From an uncultured Gemmatimonadota bacterium (GTDB taxonomy: Bacteria > Gemmatimonadota > Gemmatimonadetes > Longimicrobiales > Longimicrobiaceae): 64,000 bases of DNA. The DNA is taken from positions 1 through 64,000 of the forward strand of contig CADCTW010000021.1 in the NCBI GenBank assembly GCA_902805735.1, read 5' to 3'. The notes below the pieces were generated by a model. The model saw only the letters and a list, made by a program, of their open reading frames with translations. It ran no database searches and was not told the DNA's origin. The position numbers and the translations under genes are program-made. The first letter of the stretch is position 1. Every line of letters starts with the position of its first letter. Shown here in pieces: positions 15,364 to 24,051 of this stretch.

Positions 15364-15783
15364 ATGCCCGAAGGAGTGCCCTCGGAGTACCCGATCGAAG
15401 TGGTGTGGGAAGGCGGGATGCGCTACCGCGGCGGCCCCGCCGGCGGCCCCACCCTGGTGGTGGACGGAGAAAAGGCGGCCGCGCCGAGCCCGGTGGACGC
15501 GCTGCTCGTCGCGATCGCCTCGTGCTCTGCCATCGACGTGGTGGACTACCTGGAGAAGCGGCGTACGCCGCCCAGCGCGTGCTCCGTGTCGGTGCGCTTC
15601 TCCCGCGCCCCCAATCCCCCGCGCCGCCTCACGGACCTCCACCTCACCTTCCGCGTGGCGGCCGACACCACACAGGAGCACGCCGACCGCGCGGCCGAGC
15701 TCTCCTTCAACAAGTACTGCTCCGTCGCCACTTCGCTGGCCCCCGACACCCGGCTCGGCTGGACGGTGGAGCTGAGTACGTAG
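15364..15783 (+). CDS. OsmC-like peroxiredoxin family protein
   Basis: A 139-residue protein of the OsmC/Ohr fold. The two conserved cysteines are in ASCSAIDVVDYLEK and NKYCSV, the thiol pair that reduces organic hydroperoxides in this family. The N-terminal strands (VVWEGGMRYRGG) and the SPVDALLVAIASC helix are typical. ATG 15364 is supported by aaggag six to seven bases upstream. It is closer to the general OsmC group than to Ohr. Confidence 0.9.
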   Translation: MPEGVPSEYPIEVVWEGGMRYRGGPAGGPTLVVDGEKAAAPSPVDALLVAIASCSAIDVVDYLEKRRTPPSACSVSVRFSRAPNPPRRLTDLHLTFRVAADTTQEHADRAAELSFNKYCSVATSLAPDTRLGWTVELST

Positions 15784-15843
15784 GCCCTCACCCCCCCGAC
15801 CCCCCCTCTCCCAAACTGCTGGGAGAGGGGGGCGATTTCCACG
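15782..15843 (+). repeat. Dispersed repeat family 2 (copy 3)
   Basis: ggccctcacccccccgac, then ctctcccaa-actgc-tgggagag, then ggggggcgatttccacgcc. It overlaps the OsmC stop codon by two bases, so it may form that mRNA's 3' hairpin. Confidence 0.75.
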
Positions 15844-15870
15844 CCCCCCACGACGTGGACCCATCCCGAT

Positions 15871-15961
15871 GTAGGGGCGCGATTCGTCGCGCCCACCCTC
15901 TCCGCACGCCCACGGCTGCTTGACGCACCCATCCAACGGAGGGGCGCGATTCATCGCGCCC
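15871..15961. repeat. Two REP-like palindromes (family 3)
   Basis: ggggcgcgattcgtcgcgccc (15874-15894) and ggggcgcgattcatcgcgccc (15941-15961) are direct copies of one palindrome (gggcgcga/tcgcgccc) about 67 bp apart. A third type of string (gtagaggcaaccccgcgtgg) follows near 16005. They fill the gap between OsmC and trxC and resemble REP elements. Confidence 0.7.
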
Positions 15962-16077
15962 GTGCCCTCCGCGCGCACGGAACTCGCCGGTGACGGATGA
16001 TCGTTGTAGAGGCAACCCCGCGTGGCTGCCCGTGCCCTGCCGGGCGCCGAATCCTGGCTGCTCCGCCGGAATCGCAA

Positions 16078-16521
16078 TCAGGCCCGGTCCAGCAGCGCCT
16101 CCAAGCGGGGGCGGGGGATGGCGCCCAGCTCGCGCGCCACCTCGCGTCCGCCGCGGAAGAGGATCAGCGTGGGGATGGACGCGATCTGGAAGCGGCGCGC
16201 GACGGCGGGATTGCGGTCCGTGTCCAGCTTGGCGACGAGGGCGGAGCCGGCGCGCGCCCGCGCCACCGCGTCCAGCACCGGCGCCATGATCTTGCACGGC
16301 CCGCACCAGTCCGCGTAGAAGTCCACCAGCACCGGCACCTCCGAATCGCCCACCACGCGGTCGAAGGTGGCGTCGCTGAGGGGGAGCGGGTGGTCCAGGG
16401 CGATGGGCCGGCCGCACGCGCCGCACTTGGGCCGGTCCGTGGCGCGGGCGAGGTCCACGCGGTTCAGTCGTCCACACGACGAGCAGGCGACGGTCGCCTT
16501 GCGCGAAGCGGCAGCATCCAT
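16078..16521 (-). CDS. trxC: Thioredoxin 2-like protein with N-terminal zinc ribbon
   Basis: A 147-residue cytosolic thiol-disulfide reductase. The N-terminal CSSC and CGAC pairs (about 13-35) form the zinc ribbon of TrxC. The thioredoxin domain carries the redox motif WCGPCK and the cis-proline loop IASIPTL. ATG 16521 has aggagg seven bases upstream; the longer frame lacks this and starts close to the transposon end. The Tn7-like left end begins 86 bp upstream of this start codon, so the trxC promoter region is close to or altered by the insertion. Confidence 0.94.
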   Translation of the reverse strand: MDAAASRKATVACSSCGRLNRVDLARATDRPKCGACGRPIALDHPLPLSDATFDRVVGDSEVPVLVDFYADWCGPCKIMAPVLDAVARARAGSALVAKLDTDRNPAVARRFQIASIPTLILFRGGREVARELGAIPRPRLEALLDRA

Positions 16522-16606
16522 GGCGTTCCTCCTGTGGTTGCGGTCCCGCTGTCGGTTACAAAAGAGAACGCTAACCAGCCCCCGTGTGAAGCTTTTTTCC
16601 ACAAGA

Positions 16607-16681
16607 GTGGACACTAACGCTTACAAGACTGCGCGCTATCAGGTTGCGGATCAACAGAAGTCGACACTAACGCATTCCAGG
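16607..16681. repeat. Left-end TnsB-binding repeats
   Basis: Two direct repeats 53 bp apart: agtggacactaacgcttac (16607-) and agtcgacactaacgcattc (16660-). They share ag-t-gacactaacgc. Spaced repeats of about 22 bp beside tnsA are the normal end structure of Tn7-like transposons. The exact terminal TGT is uncertain. Confidence 0.75.
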
Positions 16682-16698
16682 ATCAACTCCGCAGTTTG

Positions 16699-16745
16699 CA
16701 AAAGCCCGTTCGGCGCGCTCTCTACGCGGCGAACGGGCTTTTGCG
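16699..16745. terminator. Hairpin between transposon end and tnsA
   Basis: A perfect 15-bp inverted repeat (gcaaaagcccgttcg/cgaacgggcttttgc) around a 17-base loop, with T or A runs on either side. It could stop transcription entering the transposon from the host. Confidence 0.7.
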
Positions 16746-16851
16746 TGTCTACGCCGGTCCTGCTGGGGACGCGGAGCGCGGACCGGTGTAGGCCCCGAAG
16801 AGCAGGTCTCGAGGCCCCCCTCCGCTCCGTCCCAAACCCTGGTGCATCGCG

Positions 16852-17535
16852 ATGCCCGTCCGTCCCATACCTCCCAACAACCGAAGCACCACCGGCCGCG
16901 CGTACAGCTGGAAGATGGACCGGATGGTGGCGTACGAGTCGAGCCTCGAACGCGATCTGATCACGCTCTGCGAGTTCGACGTCAACGTGCGCCGATACGA
17001 GGAGCAGCCCGTCCGCATCGACTACGTGGACGAGGAGAACGTCGCGCGGCACTACACCCCCGACCTGCTCATCACGTACCGAAGTGACATCGTGCCGGGG
17101 GCCTGGATGCGCCCGCGACTCTGCGAAGTGAAGTACCGGGAAGATCTGCGTGGCGACTGGCGGAACCTGCGCCGGAAGCTCAAGGCCGCACGGCAGTACG
17201 CCCTCTCCCGCGGGTGGGAGTTCCAAGTCGTCACCGAAGTGGAGGTGAGGACGGCGTATCTGGACAACGTCAGGTTCCTGCTCCCCTACCGTGCCCGGCC
17301 CGTGGACGCGGACAACGAGCGCCTGCTGCAACGATGGATCGCTGAGCTGCGGGAGACCACCCCGGAAGCGCTCCTCGCGGTGTGCCGGAGGGAGCGGGAG
17401 CAACGTGCCATCCTGATCCCAAGTCTCTGGCGGATGATTGCCGTGCAGGGAATCTGGTGCGATCTGGGGCTCCCGCTCACGATGCACTCGCGCATTTGGC
17501 ATGTCGACCCCCACGTACCCGAGTTCGCCCGATGA
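16852..17535 (+). CDS. tnsA: TnsA endonuclease, Tn7-like
   Basis: A 227-residue PD-(D/E)xK nuclease that makes the 5' cuts at transposon ends in partnership with TnsB. The catalytic residues are visible: E33 in SSLERD, D71 in YTPDLLI and ExK in LCEVKYRE (E92, K94). A C-terminal winged-helix half (about 140-220) follows. The stop codon overlaps the tnsB start (ATGA at 17532), indicating coupled translation. No ribosome site is obvious at ATG 16852; ATG 16915 is a later alternative but would remove conserved sequence. Confidence 0.93.
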   Translation: MPVRPIPPNNRSTTGRAYSWKMDRMVAYESSLERDLITLCEFDVNVRRYEEQPVRIDYVDEENVARHYTPDLLITYRSDIVPGAWMRPRLCEVKYREDLRGDWRNLRRKLKAARQYALSRGWEFQVVTEVEVRTAYLDNVRFLLPYRARPVDADNERLLQRWIAELRETTPEALLAVCRREREQRAILIPSLWRMIAVQGIWCDLGLPLTMHSRIWHVDPHVPEFAR

Positions 17536-19418
17536 TCGCGCTCTCGCTTTCTCGCGGCTCCCGCGTGGCGTACCGCGGTGAGACGTACGTCGTCACGCGC
17601 CCGGTGGACCTGGAGACGGTCCTGGCGGAGCACGCCGAATCAGGACAAGTGGAGCGCCTGCCCATTCGCGAGCTGCGGCTCGTGGGCGGCGCATCCGCGG
17701 AGGAGACAAAGGAAGTGGATCTGGCCGCGCTGCCCGACGAGGATCTGGCGGAAGCGGAGCGCCGCTACCAGTTGATCCGCCCGCTCCTTGAAGACCGGCA
17801 CCGCACCGCCGCCGCCGTAAAGGAGGTGGCGGCCGCCGCGGATGTCCACTGGACAACGATCTACGCGTGGATACGCGCGTTCGAGGCGGTCGGGAGGCTC
17901 TCGGCGCTTCTACCGCCGAAACCTCCAGGCGGGCACGGCAAGACGAGGCTGGACCCTGAGGTCGAGAAGGTCCTGCAGGAGACAATCCAAGACACCTACC
18001 TCACGAAGCAGAAGCGCTCCGTCTCGCAGACCATCAAAGAGGTGAATCGCCGGCTCGCCAACGCCGGGCTGCCGAAGCCCCACCCCAACACCACCCGCAA
18101 CCGCATCGCCGTCCTCACTGCGCAGGAGCGGATCAACCGCCGCTGGGGCGCCGCGGCTGCGCGGCAGGAGTACGAGCTGATAAAAGGCGCCTTTCCAGGT
18201 GCCGAAGTCCCGCTTGCCGTGGCCCAAGTCGACCACATGCAGCTCGACATCGAGGTGGTCGACGACGAGGAGCGCCACGGGATCGGGCGGCCATGGCTCA
18301 CCCTCGTGATCGACGTCTTCTCCCGGATGGTGCTCGGCTTCTACGTGTCCCTCGACCCTCCGGGGAACACAGGGACCGGGCTGGCGATCGCCCACTCGGC
18401 GCTGCCCAAGGACGCGTGGCTGGCGAAGCGGGGAATCGCCGCGAACTGGCCGTGCTGGGGCTTTGCGCGCAAGTATCACGCGGACAACGCGAAGGAGTTC
18501 CGCGGGAACATGCTGCAGCTCGCCTGCAAGGAGCACCAGAGTGACATCGAGTGGCGCCCCCTCAAGCAGCCGCGTTACGGAGCGCACGTCGAGCGGCTCC
18601 TGGGGACCATCGCCCGTGAGATCCATGGGCTCCCGGGCACCACCTTCTCCAACCCCGCCGCGCGGGGCGACTACAACTCCGCGGCGCAAGCCACGATGAC
18701 GCTGGCGGCACTGGAGGTCTGGCTCGCCACATGGATCTGCAAAGTCTACCACATACGTGTCCACTCCGGGCTCGGCACCTCGCCCCTCCGGCGATACGAG
18801 GAGGGCATCTTCGGGGATGGGGAGCGTCCCGGGATCGGGCTTCCGCCGGTCGAGACGGACCCGGACCGGGTACTGCTCGATTTCATGCCGTTCGTCCAGC
18901 GCACGGTCCAGCGGTACGGCGTGCAGATCGACAACATCGAGTACAGCTCCGACATCCTCCGGCACTGGGTGGGCGCCGTGGACCCCGAGATGCCCAAATA
19001 CAAGCGGAAGTTCCGGTTCCGGCGAGACTACCGGGATCTGAGCATCATCTACTTCTACGACCCCGAGGCGGAGGCGTACTACCGCGTCGGGTATCGGAAC
19101 ACCTCCCGTCCACCTGTCAGCATCTGGGAGTGGCGCGAAGCCCGTCGCCGGGTGGAGGAAAAGGGGGGTGAAGTCGACGAGGAGTCGATCTTCGCCGCTT
19201 ACAACGAGCTGCGCGAGATCGAGGAGCGGGAGGGGTTGGCGACCAGGAAGGCGCGGCGGGACGCCCAGCGCCGCCGCGACCACAGAAAGGCCGACCGGCC
19301 CCTCAGTTCATCCGTGGCAGAACCGGCCGCCGTAGCGGACGCGGACGACGCGGAGACGGACGAGGAGGAAGTTCTGCCCTTCGACGAGACCATCCTGATC
19401 CGGGAGCGTGAACGATGA
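17532..19418 (+). CDS. tnsB: TnsB-type DDE transposase
   Basis: A 628-residue DDE integrase that joins the transposon 3' ends to target DNA. A helix-turn-helix region (about 75-125, with AAADVHWTTIYAWIRAFE) precedes an RNase H-fold core with D234 (AQVDHMQLD), D318 (YHADNAKEF) and E354 (GAHVERLLGT). A beta-barrel domain follows (about 490-560), then an acidic, charged tail of the kind that contacts TnsC. All catalytic residues are present, so it looks active. It overlaps tnsA and tnsC by four bases each. Confidence 0.95.
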   Translation: MIALSLSRGSRVAYRGETYVVTRPVDLETVLAEHAESGQVERLPIRELRLVGGASAEETKEVDLAALPDEDLAEAERRYQLIRPLLEDRHRTAAAVKEVAAAADVHWTTIYAWIRAFEAVGRLSALLPPKPPGGHGKTRLDPEVEKVLQETIQDTYLTKQKRSVSQTIKEVNRRLANAGLPKPHPNTTRNRIAVLTAQERINRRWGAAAARQEYELIKGAFPGAEVPLAVAQVDHMQLDIEVVDDEERHGIGRPWLTLVIDVFSRMVLGFYVSLDPPGNTGTGLAIAHSALPKDAWLAKRGIAANWPCWGFARKYHADNAKEFRGNMLQLACKEHQSDIEWRPLKQPRYGAHVERLLGTIAREIHGLPGTTFSNPAARGDYNSAAQATMTLAALEVWLATWICKVYHIRVHSGLGTSPLRRYEEGIFGDGERPGIGLPPVETDPDRVLLDFMPFVQRTVQRYGVQIDNIEYSSDILRHWVGAVDPEMPKYKRKFRFRRDYRDLSIIYFYDPEAEAYYRVGYRNTSRPPVSIWEWREARRRVEEKGGEVDEESIFAAYNELREIEEREGLATRKARRDAQRRRDHRKADRPLSSSVAEPAAVADADDAETDEEEVLPFDETILIRERER

Positions 19419-20338
19419 GCGGAGGCGAATCCGACGCCCAGCTGGGCGCGGGTGGGGCGGAACACCTGGGCGAGGAGGCCCGCGCCGCACTCTCCCTGAG
19501 CGACAAGGAGCGCATCCTGTTCGCCCAGACGGAGCGGTGGATCGGCTACTCCGAAGCCCAGAAGGTGCTTCAGCGCCTGGAGGACCTGTTAGAACATCCG
19601 CGCACGACGCGGATGCCCAACGTGCTCATCGTCGGCGACACCAACAACGGCAAGACTCAGCTGGTCAAGCGCTTTCGGGACCTCCACCCGGCGCGCGACG
19701 CTCCCGATGGGGATGGCGTCGTCGTGCCGGTTCTCATGGTGCATGCCCCCGATGAGCCCAACGACGGCCGCTTCTACAACGAGATCCTGGACGCCCTCGG
19801 CGCCCCTTTCGGAGACAAGGACTCCGTCGATGCGCGGATGCGCCAGGTCTACCACCTGCTCGGGAGGGTGCGGGTCCGGATGCTGATCATCGACGAGATC
19901 CACGACATCCTCGGGGGCTCGCGCAACAAGCACCACCAGTTCCTCAAATCCCTGAAGCGGCTAGGCAACAAGGCTATGATCCCCCTCGTCGGCGTCGGAA
20001 CGCAGGAGGCGTTCAACGCGGTCAACGCCGACCCGCAGCTCGGCAACCGCTTCCGCCCCGCGGTGCTCCCGCTGTGGAAGGCTGACCGCGAGTTCCGGCG
20101 TCTCCTCGCCAGCTTCGAACGCCTGCTACCTTTACGGTACCCGTCCCGGTTGGCAGAGCGCAGCCTCGCCACCAAGCTCCACGGGATGTGTGAGGGAACG
20201 ATCGGTGACCTTGCAATGCTCCTCGAGGAGGCCACGGTGGTGGCCATCCGAAGCGGGCGCGAACGCATCGACGCCGAGCTCCTGGATTCGCTGGGCTGGG
20301 TCCTGCCGTCCAACCGCAAACGCCGGCCGCACCCCTGA
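19415..20338 (+). CDS. tnsC: TnsC/TniB-type AAA+ ATPase, Tn7-like
   Basis: A 307-residue AAA+ regulator that bridges target selector and transposase. Walker A is GDTNNGKT (74-81) and Walker B MLIIDEIHD (about 156-164), followed by the NRFRPAVLPLW sensor region. The short length fits the TniB-like form. The start overlaps the tnsB stop (ATGA). A decayed relative of its C-terminal half lies at 27628-28191. Confidence 0.94.
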   Translation: MSGGESDAQLGAGGAEHLGEEARAALSLSDKERILFAQTERWIGYSEAQKVLQRLEDLLEHPRTTRMPNVLIVGDTNNGKTQLVKRFRDLHPARDAPDGDGVVVPVLMVHAPDEPNDGRFYNEILDALGAPFGDKDSVDARMRQVYHLLGRVRVRMLIIDEIHDILGGSRNKHHQFLKSLKRLGNKAMIPLVGVGTQEAFNAVNADPQLGNRFRPAVLPLWKADREFRRLLASFERLLPLRYPSRLAERSLATKLHGMCEGTIGDLAMLLEEATVVAIRSGRERIDAELLDSLGWVLPSNRKRRPHP

Positions 20339-20446
20339 TGCGTGCTCCCGGCCGGGACACCCCACGCCCGGTCTCCGCGCGAATTCCGAGCAGCCCGTCG
20401 CGATCTCCGCCACCTAGCACGCGGGGACTTGCCTCAGCCCCTCCGC

Positions 20447-21526
20447 TCAGGGCGCGTCGCTCCCGCGCGTACCCTCGGTGCGCGGCGGCATCCCCGTCCC
20501 CTGCAGGTGTTCGCGGACGATCCGCGAGTACCAGTAGGGCGCCTGATGGAGTTCCTTGAAGAGCCGTGCGGACCAGACGCGCTCGGAGGCGCAGACCTCC
20601 ACGAACGTGTCCGGCCACCCGCGCAGGACCAAGAGGGAGAGGTTGAGCAGCCGCATGCGGTCGATGATCGGGAGCTTCTCGATCACCGCGCTCGGCGAGG
20701 GCACGGTCAGGGCGAAGGGCTCCGCCCCGACCCGCTCGCAGGCTGCCGTGCGAATCCGCTCCCCCACCCCTCGCAGCGAGAACTGCCGGACGAGCTGGCG
20801 CAGGCCGGTGAAGAACAGCTGCGAGTGCACGTGCCCCTCACCCGGAACCCACCCGCAGCCGTTCCGCATGACCGCGCCGATCTCCTCCTGTGTAGAGATG
20901 AAGGTTTCGGAGCCGTCCACGAGGCGCGGCTCGGCGGCCGCCGCATGTCGCAGATCGAAACCGCAAGCCATGCAGAGGCAGATCTGCATCCGAGCCTGCC
21001 CACCCGCAAGCGCGAGCTCGCCTCGGTGATACGCGAAGCGCACACCGCACTGAGGGCATCTGTTCGAGAGCGGAGTCCCGTGGCGGATGCACACGGCCAC
21101 ACAGGCCAGCCGCCACGCACGGCGGAAGTACGGCACCGCGTCTTCGGCGAGGCAGTCCGAACAGAACTGAACGCCCAGAGCACGCCGTGCACGGCCGAGC
21201 AGGCCGAGCGGCAACACCCACTGGGTGCCGCCGCTCGGCTTGTGCGTCGCATACACCACCCCCTCGTACCCGCGCAGGATCGTTCCCTGAGCGTCCGCTG
21301 CATCCACGCCGGTGCGCGCGGCGAGCAGCTCGTAGACCCGGTGGTCGCCAGACTGGTCCACGTCGCGGTTCCACACCCGCACGCCGGGCCAGAGCAGCGT
21401 ACAGAACCGCCGCAGGTCGAGTCCGTTCCCGGCTGAGAGGCGCGCCATCCAGGACGAGAGCAGCTCGTCCTGGAGCGGCGGCGACCGGTACGGCCACAGC
21501 CGCTCCCCGCGGCTACCGTTCCCCAC
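20447..21526 (-). CDS. tniQ: TniQ family target-selection protein
   Basis: A 359-residue TniQ protein. The N-terminal TniQ domain has the expected pattern (DELLSSWMARLSAGNG), followed by zinc-binding pairs: CSDCLAE, then the CIRHGTPL and CPQCG pairs and CMACGFDL. TniQ links the transposase machinery to a target site. It starts at GTG 21526, as the nearby ATG is out of frame. Its orientation, tail-to-tail with tnsABC across 108 bp, is unusual; tniQ normally continues the operon. Confidence 0.9.
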   Translation of the reverse strand: MGNGSRGERLWPYRSPPLQDELLSSWMARLSAGNGLDLRRFCTLLWPGVRVWNRDVDQSGDHRVYELLAARTGVDAADAQGTILRGYEGVVYATHKPSGGTQWVLPLGLLGRARRALGVQFCSDCLAEDAVPYFRRAWRLACVAVCIRHGTPLSNRCPQCGVRFAYHRGELALAGGQARMQICLCMACGFDLRHAAAAEPRLVDGSETFISTQEEIGAVMRNGCGWVPGEGHVHSQLFFTGLRQLVRQFSLRGVGERIRTAACERVGAEPFALTVPSPSAVIEKLPIIDRMRLLNLSLLVLRGWPDTFVEVCASERVWSARLFKELHQAPYWYSRIVREHLQGTGMPPRTEGTRGSDAP

Positions 21527-21926
21527 GCGACATGGTCACACGCGGGAGCTTTGGGCTGTGGGAGCGCGCCCTCCGCAGCGCGCGTGCGCTGGTGCCTGGC
21601 CCGTCCGGACGGGCCGGCTCTTCCTGCCAGAAGGGACGATGAAGGTTGTATTCCGGCCCACCCGCCCGGCCGAATGGTTCGGCGGAGGCTGGACCTCCCG
21701 ACGTGATTCATGCGTCCTGTCCACACCGCCGGAAGGTGCGGTCCGATTCTGCTCGACGTTCTCCCGCCCGAGCAGCTGCAGCACCTGTTCACCGAGTTGA
21801 GGTGGAGGAGGAGGTGCCGACAGGGGAGCGCCGGAGTGGTCCGCGCGGACGTGCGGGCTGCCCTCGCCGCCGCGCAGCAGGGCTCCCGATCCACGTCTGT
21901 CGCTATGCGGCGCTGAGGCTGCTGGG
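21527..21926. other. Spacer without a recognisable gene
   Basis: About 400 bp between tniQ and the next minus-strand gene. Several frames are open because of high GC content, but none gives a protein with recognisable motifs or a good ribosome site. It could hold the tniQ promoter. Confidence 0.4.
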
Positions 21927-22502
21927 CTACCCCTCATCCTCACCGACCAGGTCTCCGTCCAGGGTGGTCCAAACGCGCCCCGCGCACCGTACCGGCCGGA
22001 CCCCGCGCGCGAATCCAGGTGTGCGGTAGCGCTGCTCCGACCCTATCCACCGCCGCACGAGCCAACTCGCGCGGCGTGTGGCGGCGCGGTCCGCCTTCCG
22101 TGTGTCCCGCGTGCGGGTCCAGAAGCGCCAGGTGAACTGCTCTGCGAACGCACACTGCAGCGCGAGCGCGACCACACCATTCGTGGCGACGCGCGCTCCG
22201 GCCGGCATGAGGGCCAGTAGATCACCCATCTGCACGCCGGGCGGGGCGGCGGAGGGGTGAAGCGGGACCGTGGAGCAGAGGTCCTCCCTTACGAGCACCT
22301 CCGTTTGTAGCAGTCGGCGGTCCTGATCATAGTGGACGCGGAACGCCCCAGCCGTCTCGGGATCCTGGTCGACGGCAGCCGCGAAGGTGAGGCGCGGCAG
22401 ATCGTCGGGCTCCACGCCCGCGGCGACCACACCCCGGCACCACCAGTCCCAGAACCGCATCTCGTGCACCGGCGGAGGTGCCCGGCCGTCGCGGTCGGTC
22501 AT
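21927..22502 (-). CDS. Hypothetical protein, possible transposon cargo
   Basis: A 191-residue protein beginning MTDRDGRAPPPVHEM with Trp-rich N-terminal sequence (RFWDWWCRGVVAAG), a beta-rich centre and a basic C-terminal third. No membrane segment or catalytic motif is seen. It starts at ATG 22502 and lies on the same strand as tniQ. The pattern of residues and lack of interruptions suggest a real gene, but I do not recognise it. Confidence 0.5.
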   Translation of the reverse strand: MTDRDGRAPPPVHEMRFWDWWCRGVVAAGVEPDDLPRLTFAAAVDQDPETAGAFRVHYDQDRRLLQTEVLVREDLCSTVPLHPSAAPPGVQMGDLLALMPAGARVATNGVVALALQCAFAEQFTWRFWTRTRDTRKADRAATRRASWLVRRWIGSEQRYRTPGFARGVRPVRCAGRVWTTLDGDLVGEDEG

Positions 22503-22604
22503 CCCGCGCCCGTTGGCGCCGATGCCCGTTGCCCCAGGCGCCGCATGAAGGCTCCGCCGGCCAGTGTGCGCGCGATCCCTGTGTCGCCTCGCATCGTCAC
22601 GCGC

Positions 22605-23168
22605 TCAAGGCGCGGCAGGCGCGAGCGCAGCCATGCGGCGAAGCACTTCCCTGGCTGCGGGCGTGACCTCAAACTGCCGCACTGGGCCTACGTTGCCGAA
22701 GATCACCTGCGCGCCCACCAGCGCACGCAGCTGACGCGCGTGCAGCGGGAGCACGAGCTGCTCCTCCGTCACCCCCAGCTCCACGGGACGGCTGGAGTAC
22801 CTCGCCGTGGAGGACACGATGTCCACTCCGTCCGCGTTTAGCACAACTCGGGTATCCTGGACGATCTGGATGTCGGGCGCCCGCCGCGTGAGGAACAGGA
22901 GGAACGATGTCGGCGCGCACCCCGCCCCCCGGCAACTCGCGCCCACGCTCAGGCGGAGAGGAGGCGTCTCCAGGGCACCCGTGGCTCGCAGATCCGCGGC
23001 GTCCGTCACGTAGCGAGTGGTGCCCCCGGTCGTGTCGGAGTGGACCCGCACGGGAGGAGGACCAGCCGCCGGCCTGGGCAGCGCCGTGCCCTCGGAGCCT
23101 GCGGCGGGCGCGGAGGCACACCCTGAGAGAAGGAGAAACACTGGGACGAATCGAAGGGCGGGGCTCAT
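22605..23168 (-). CDS. Hypothetical lipoprotein
   Basis: A 187-residue predicted lipoprotein: MSPALRFVPVFLLLSGC gives a signal peptide and lipobox with C17. The rest is a beta-rich domain with two further cysteines (GASCRGAGCA) that may form a disulfide. ATG 23168 is chosen because it begins the signal peptide; the upstream frame reads through a promoter-like A/T-rich stretch. Function unknown. Confidence 0.65.
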   Translation of the reverse strand: MSPALRFVPVFLLLSGCASAPAAGSEGTALPRPAAGPPPVRVHSDTTGGTTRYVTDAADLRATGALETPPLRLSVGASCRGAGCAPTSFLLFLTRRAPDIQIVQDTRVVLNADGVDIVSSTARYSSRPVELGVTEEQLVLPLHARQLRALVGAQVIFGNVGPVRQFEVTPAAREVLRRMAALAPAAP

Positions 23169-23306
23169 GTAAGATCGCGTGGGAAACGGGGGGGCGGCCG
23201 GCCGCGCTTGCGGACGGACCAGTCCGGGCGTAAAGTTGCCCGTGTACCCCAAACGTATTTATAGTATTTATAGGGGGCAAGGGTGCCCCCTGTCTGAGTC
23301 GTTCCG

Positions 23307-23717
23307 GTGGACACCGGTAACGGCCTCCCGCCCGTGGCGCGCGTCCGCGAGGCGGTGCGTTCCGCCGTGTCCGCGCGCAAGCTCGGTCCGGTGGCCGCCG
23401 AGATCGGCGTCACTCCGATGGCGGTCAAGTACTTCCTGAACGGTGGGGAGCCTCGCCCCTCCACGCGCCGTAAGCTGGAAGGGTGGTGGGTGGGTGAGAT
23501 GGCAAGGAGCGCGGACGAACTCGATGGTGCGGTGGAGGCTGCCGCCCTTACACTGCTCCTGCGTGATCTTCCCGACGCGGAGCGGCCGGCACGCTTCGAG
23601 AGTGCCGTCGCGTATCTGGAGGGGGTCTACCATGCTGCGGGCTCCGTCCCGCCACCTTGGCTTCGAGCGTTACGAGCGAAGATCGCAGCGGGAGCGTTCG
23701 ACCGGCCGAGCGCATAG
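23307..23717 (+). CDS. Small helix-turn-helix DNA-binding protein
   Basis: A 136-residue protein with an N-terminal helix-turn-helix: VREAVRSAVSARKLGPVAAE then IGVTPMAVKYFLNGG and RPSTRRKLEGWW. The pattern resembles Cro/XRE-like repressors. The remainder is helical. It starts at GTG 23307, just after an A/T-rich stretch (23255-23275) that could be a promoter shared with the divergent lipoprotein gene. A decayed second copy lies at 24714-24881. Confidence 0.7.
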   Translation: MDTGNGLPPVARVREAVRSAVSARKLGPVAAEIGVTPMAVKYFLNGGEPRPSTRRKLEGWWVGEMARSADELDGAVEAAALTLLLRDLPDAERPARFESAVAYLEGVYHAAGSVPPPWLRALRAKIAAGAFDRPSA

Positions 23718-24051
23718 CTGCCCGGCGCGTCGCCGGCGCCGGGTTCGCGTTCAACATGAGCGGACGGCCGTACCTCCTAGCCGCGGACGTCGGTCAGGCC
23801 GCGGCCATCATCGGCGCGCGAAAACGCACTGTGCTGCACTCGTGCGGTTTTTCTTCGACGACCCGGGCCACGGCGCATCATGGCTTTGAGAGCGTCAGGT
23901 GAATCGGAGGAGCTCGCCAGAGCTTGGCGACCCTTATCAGCGGCGCACCGTCGGCCATGCAGCCACACAACCCTGGAGGTTGGTCCGGCATCCCGGCACC
24001 GCGTTCGGTTGAGCGGCGCGCACACCGTCACCCCTCATTCCTCCGAACCGC
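23718..24051. other. Spacer without a recognisable gene
   Basis: About 330 bp. Short open frames exist on both strands but none shows a family motif; the stretch appears to be decayed or non-coding DNA. Confidence 0.4.

Larger units (their letters stand above)
16607..21526. mobile_element. Tn7-like transposon, left end plus transposition genes (right end not found)
   Basis: The segment begins with two TnsB-type end repeats and holds tnsA, tnsB, tnsC in one overlapping operon and tniQ facing them. This combination defines a Tn7-like element with cut-and-paste TnsA/TnsB chemistry. The end given is the last core gene; cargo continues to the right. No inverted partner of the left-end repeats was seen by eye in the rest of the window. 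No tnsD, tnsE, cas gene or CRISPR was seen. Confidence 0.85.

Noticed and set aside
21646-22029. Plus-strand frames between tniQ and the next gene
   Set aside because: They are Arg/Pro-rich, overlap each other and have no motifs or ribosome site.
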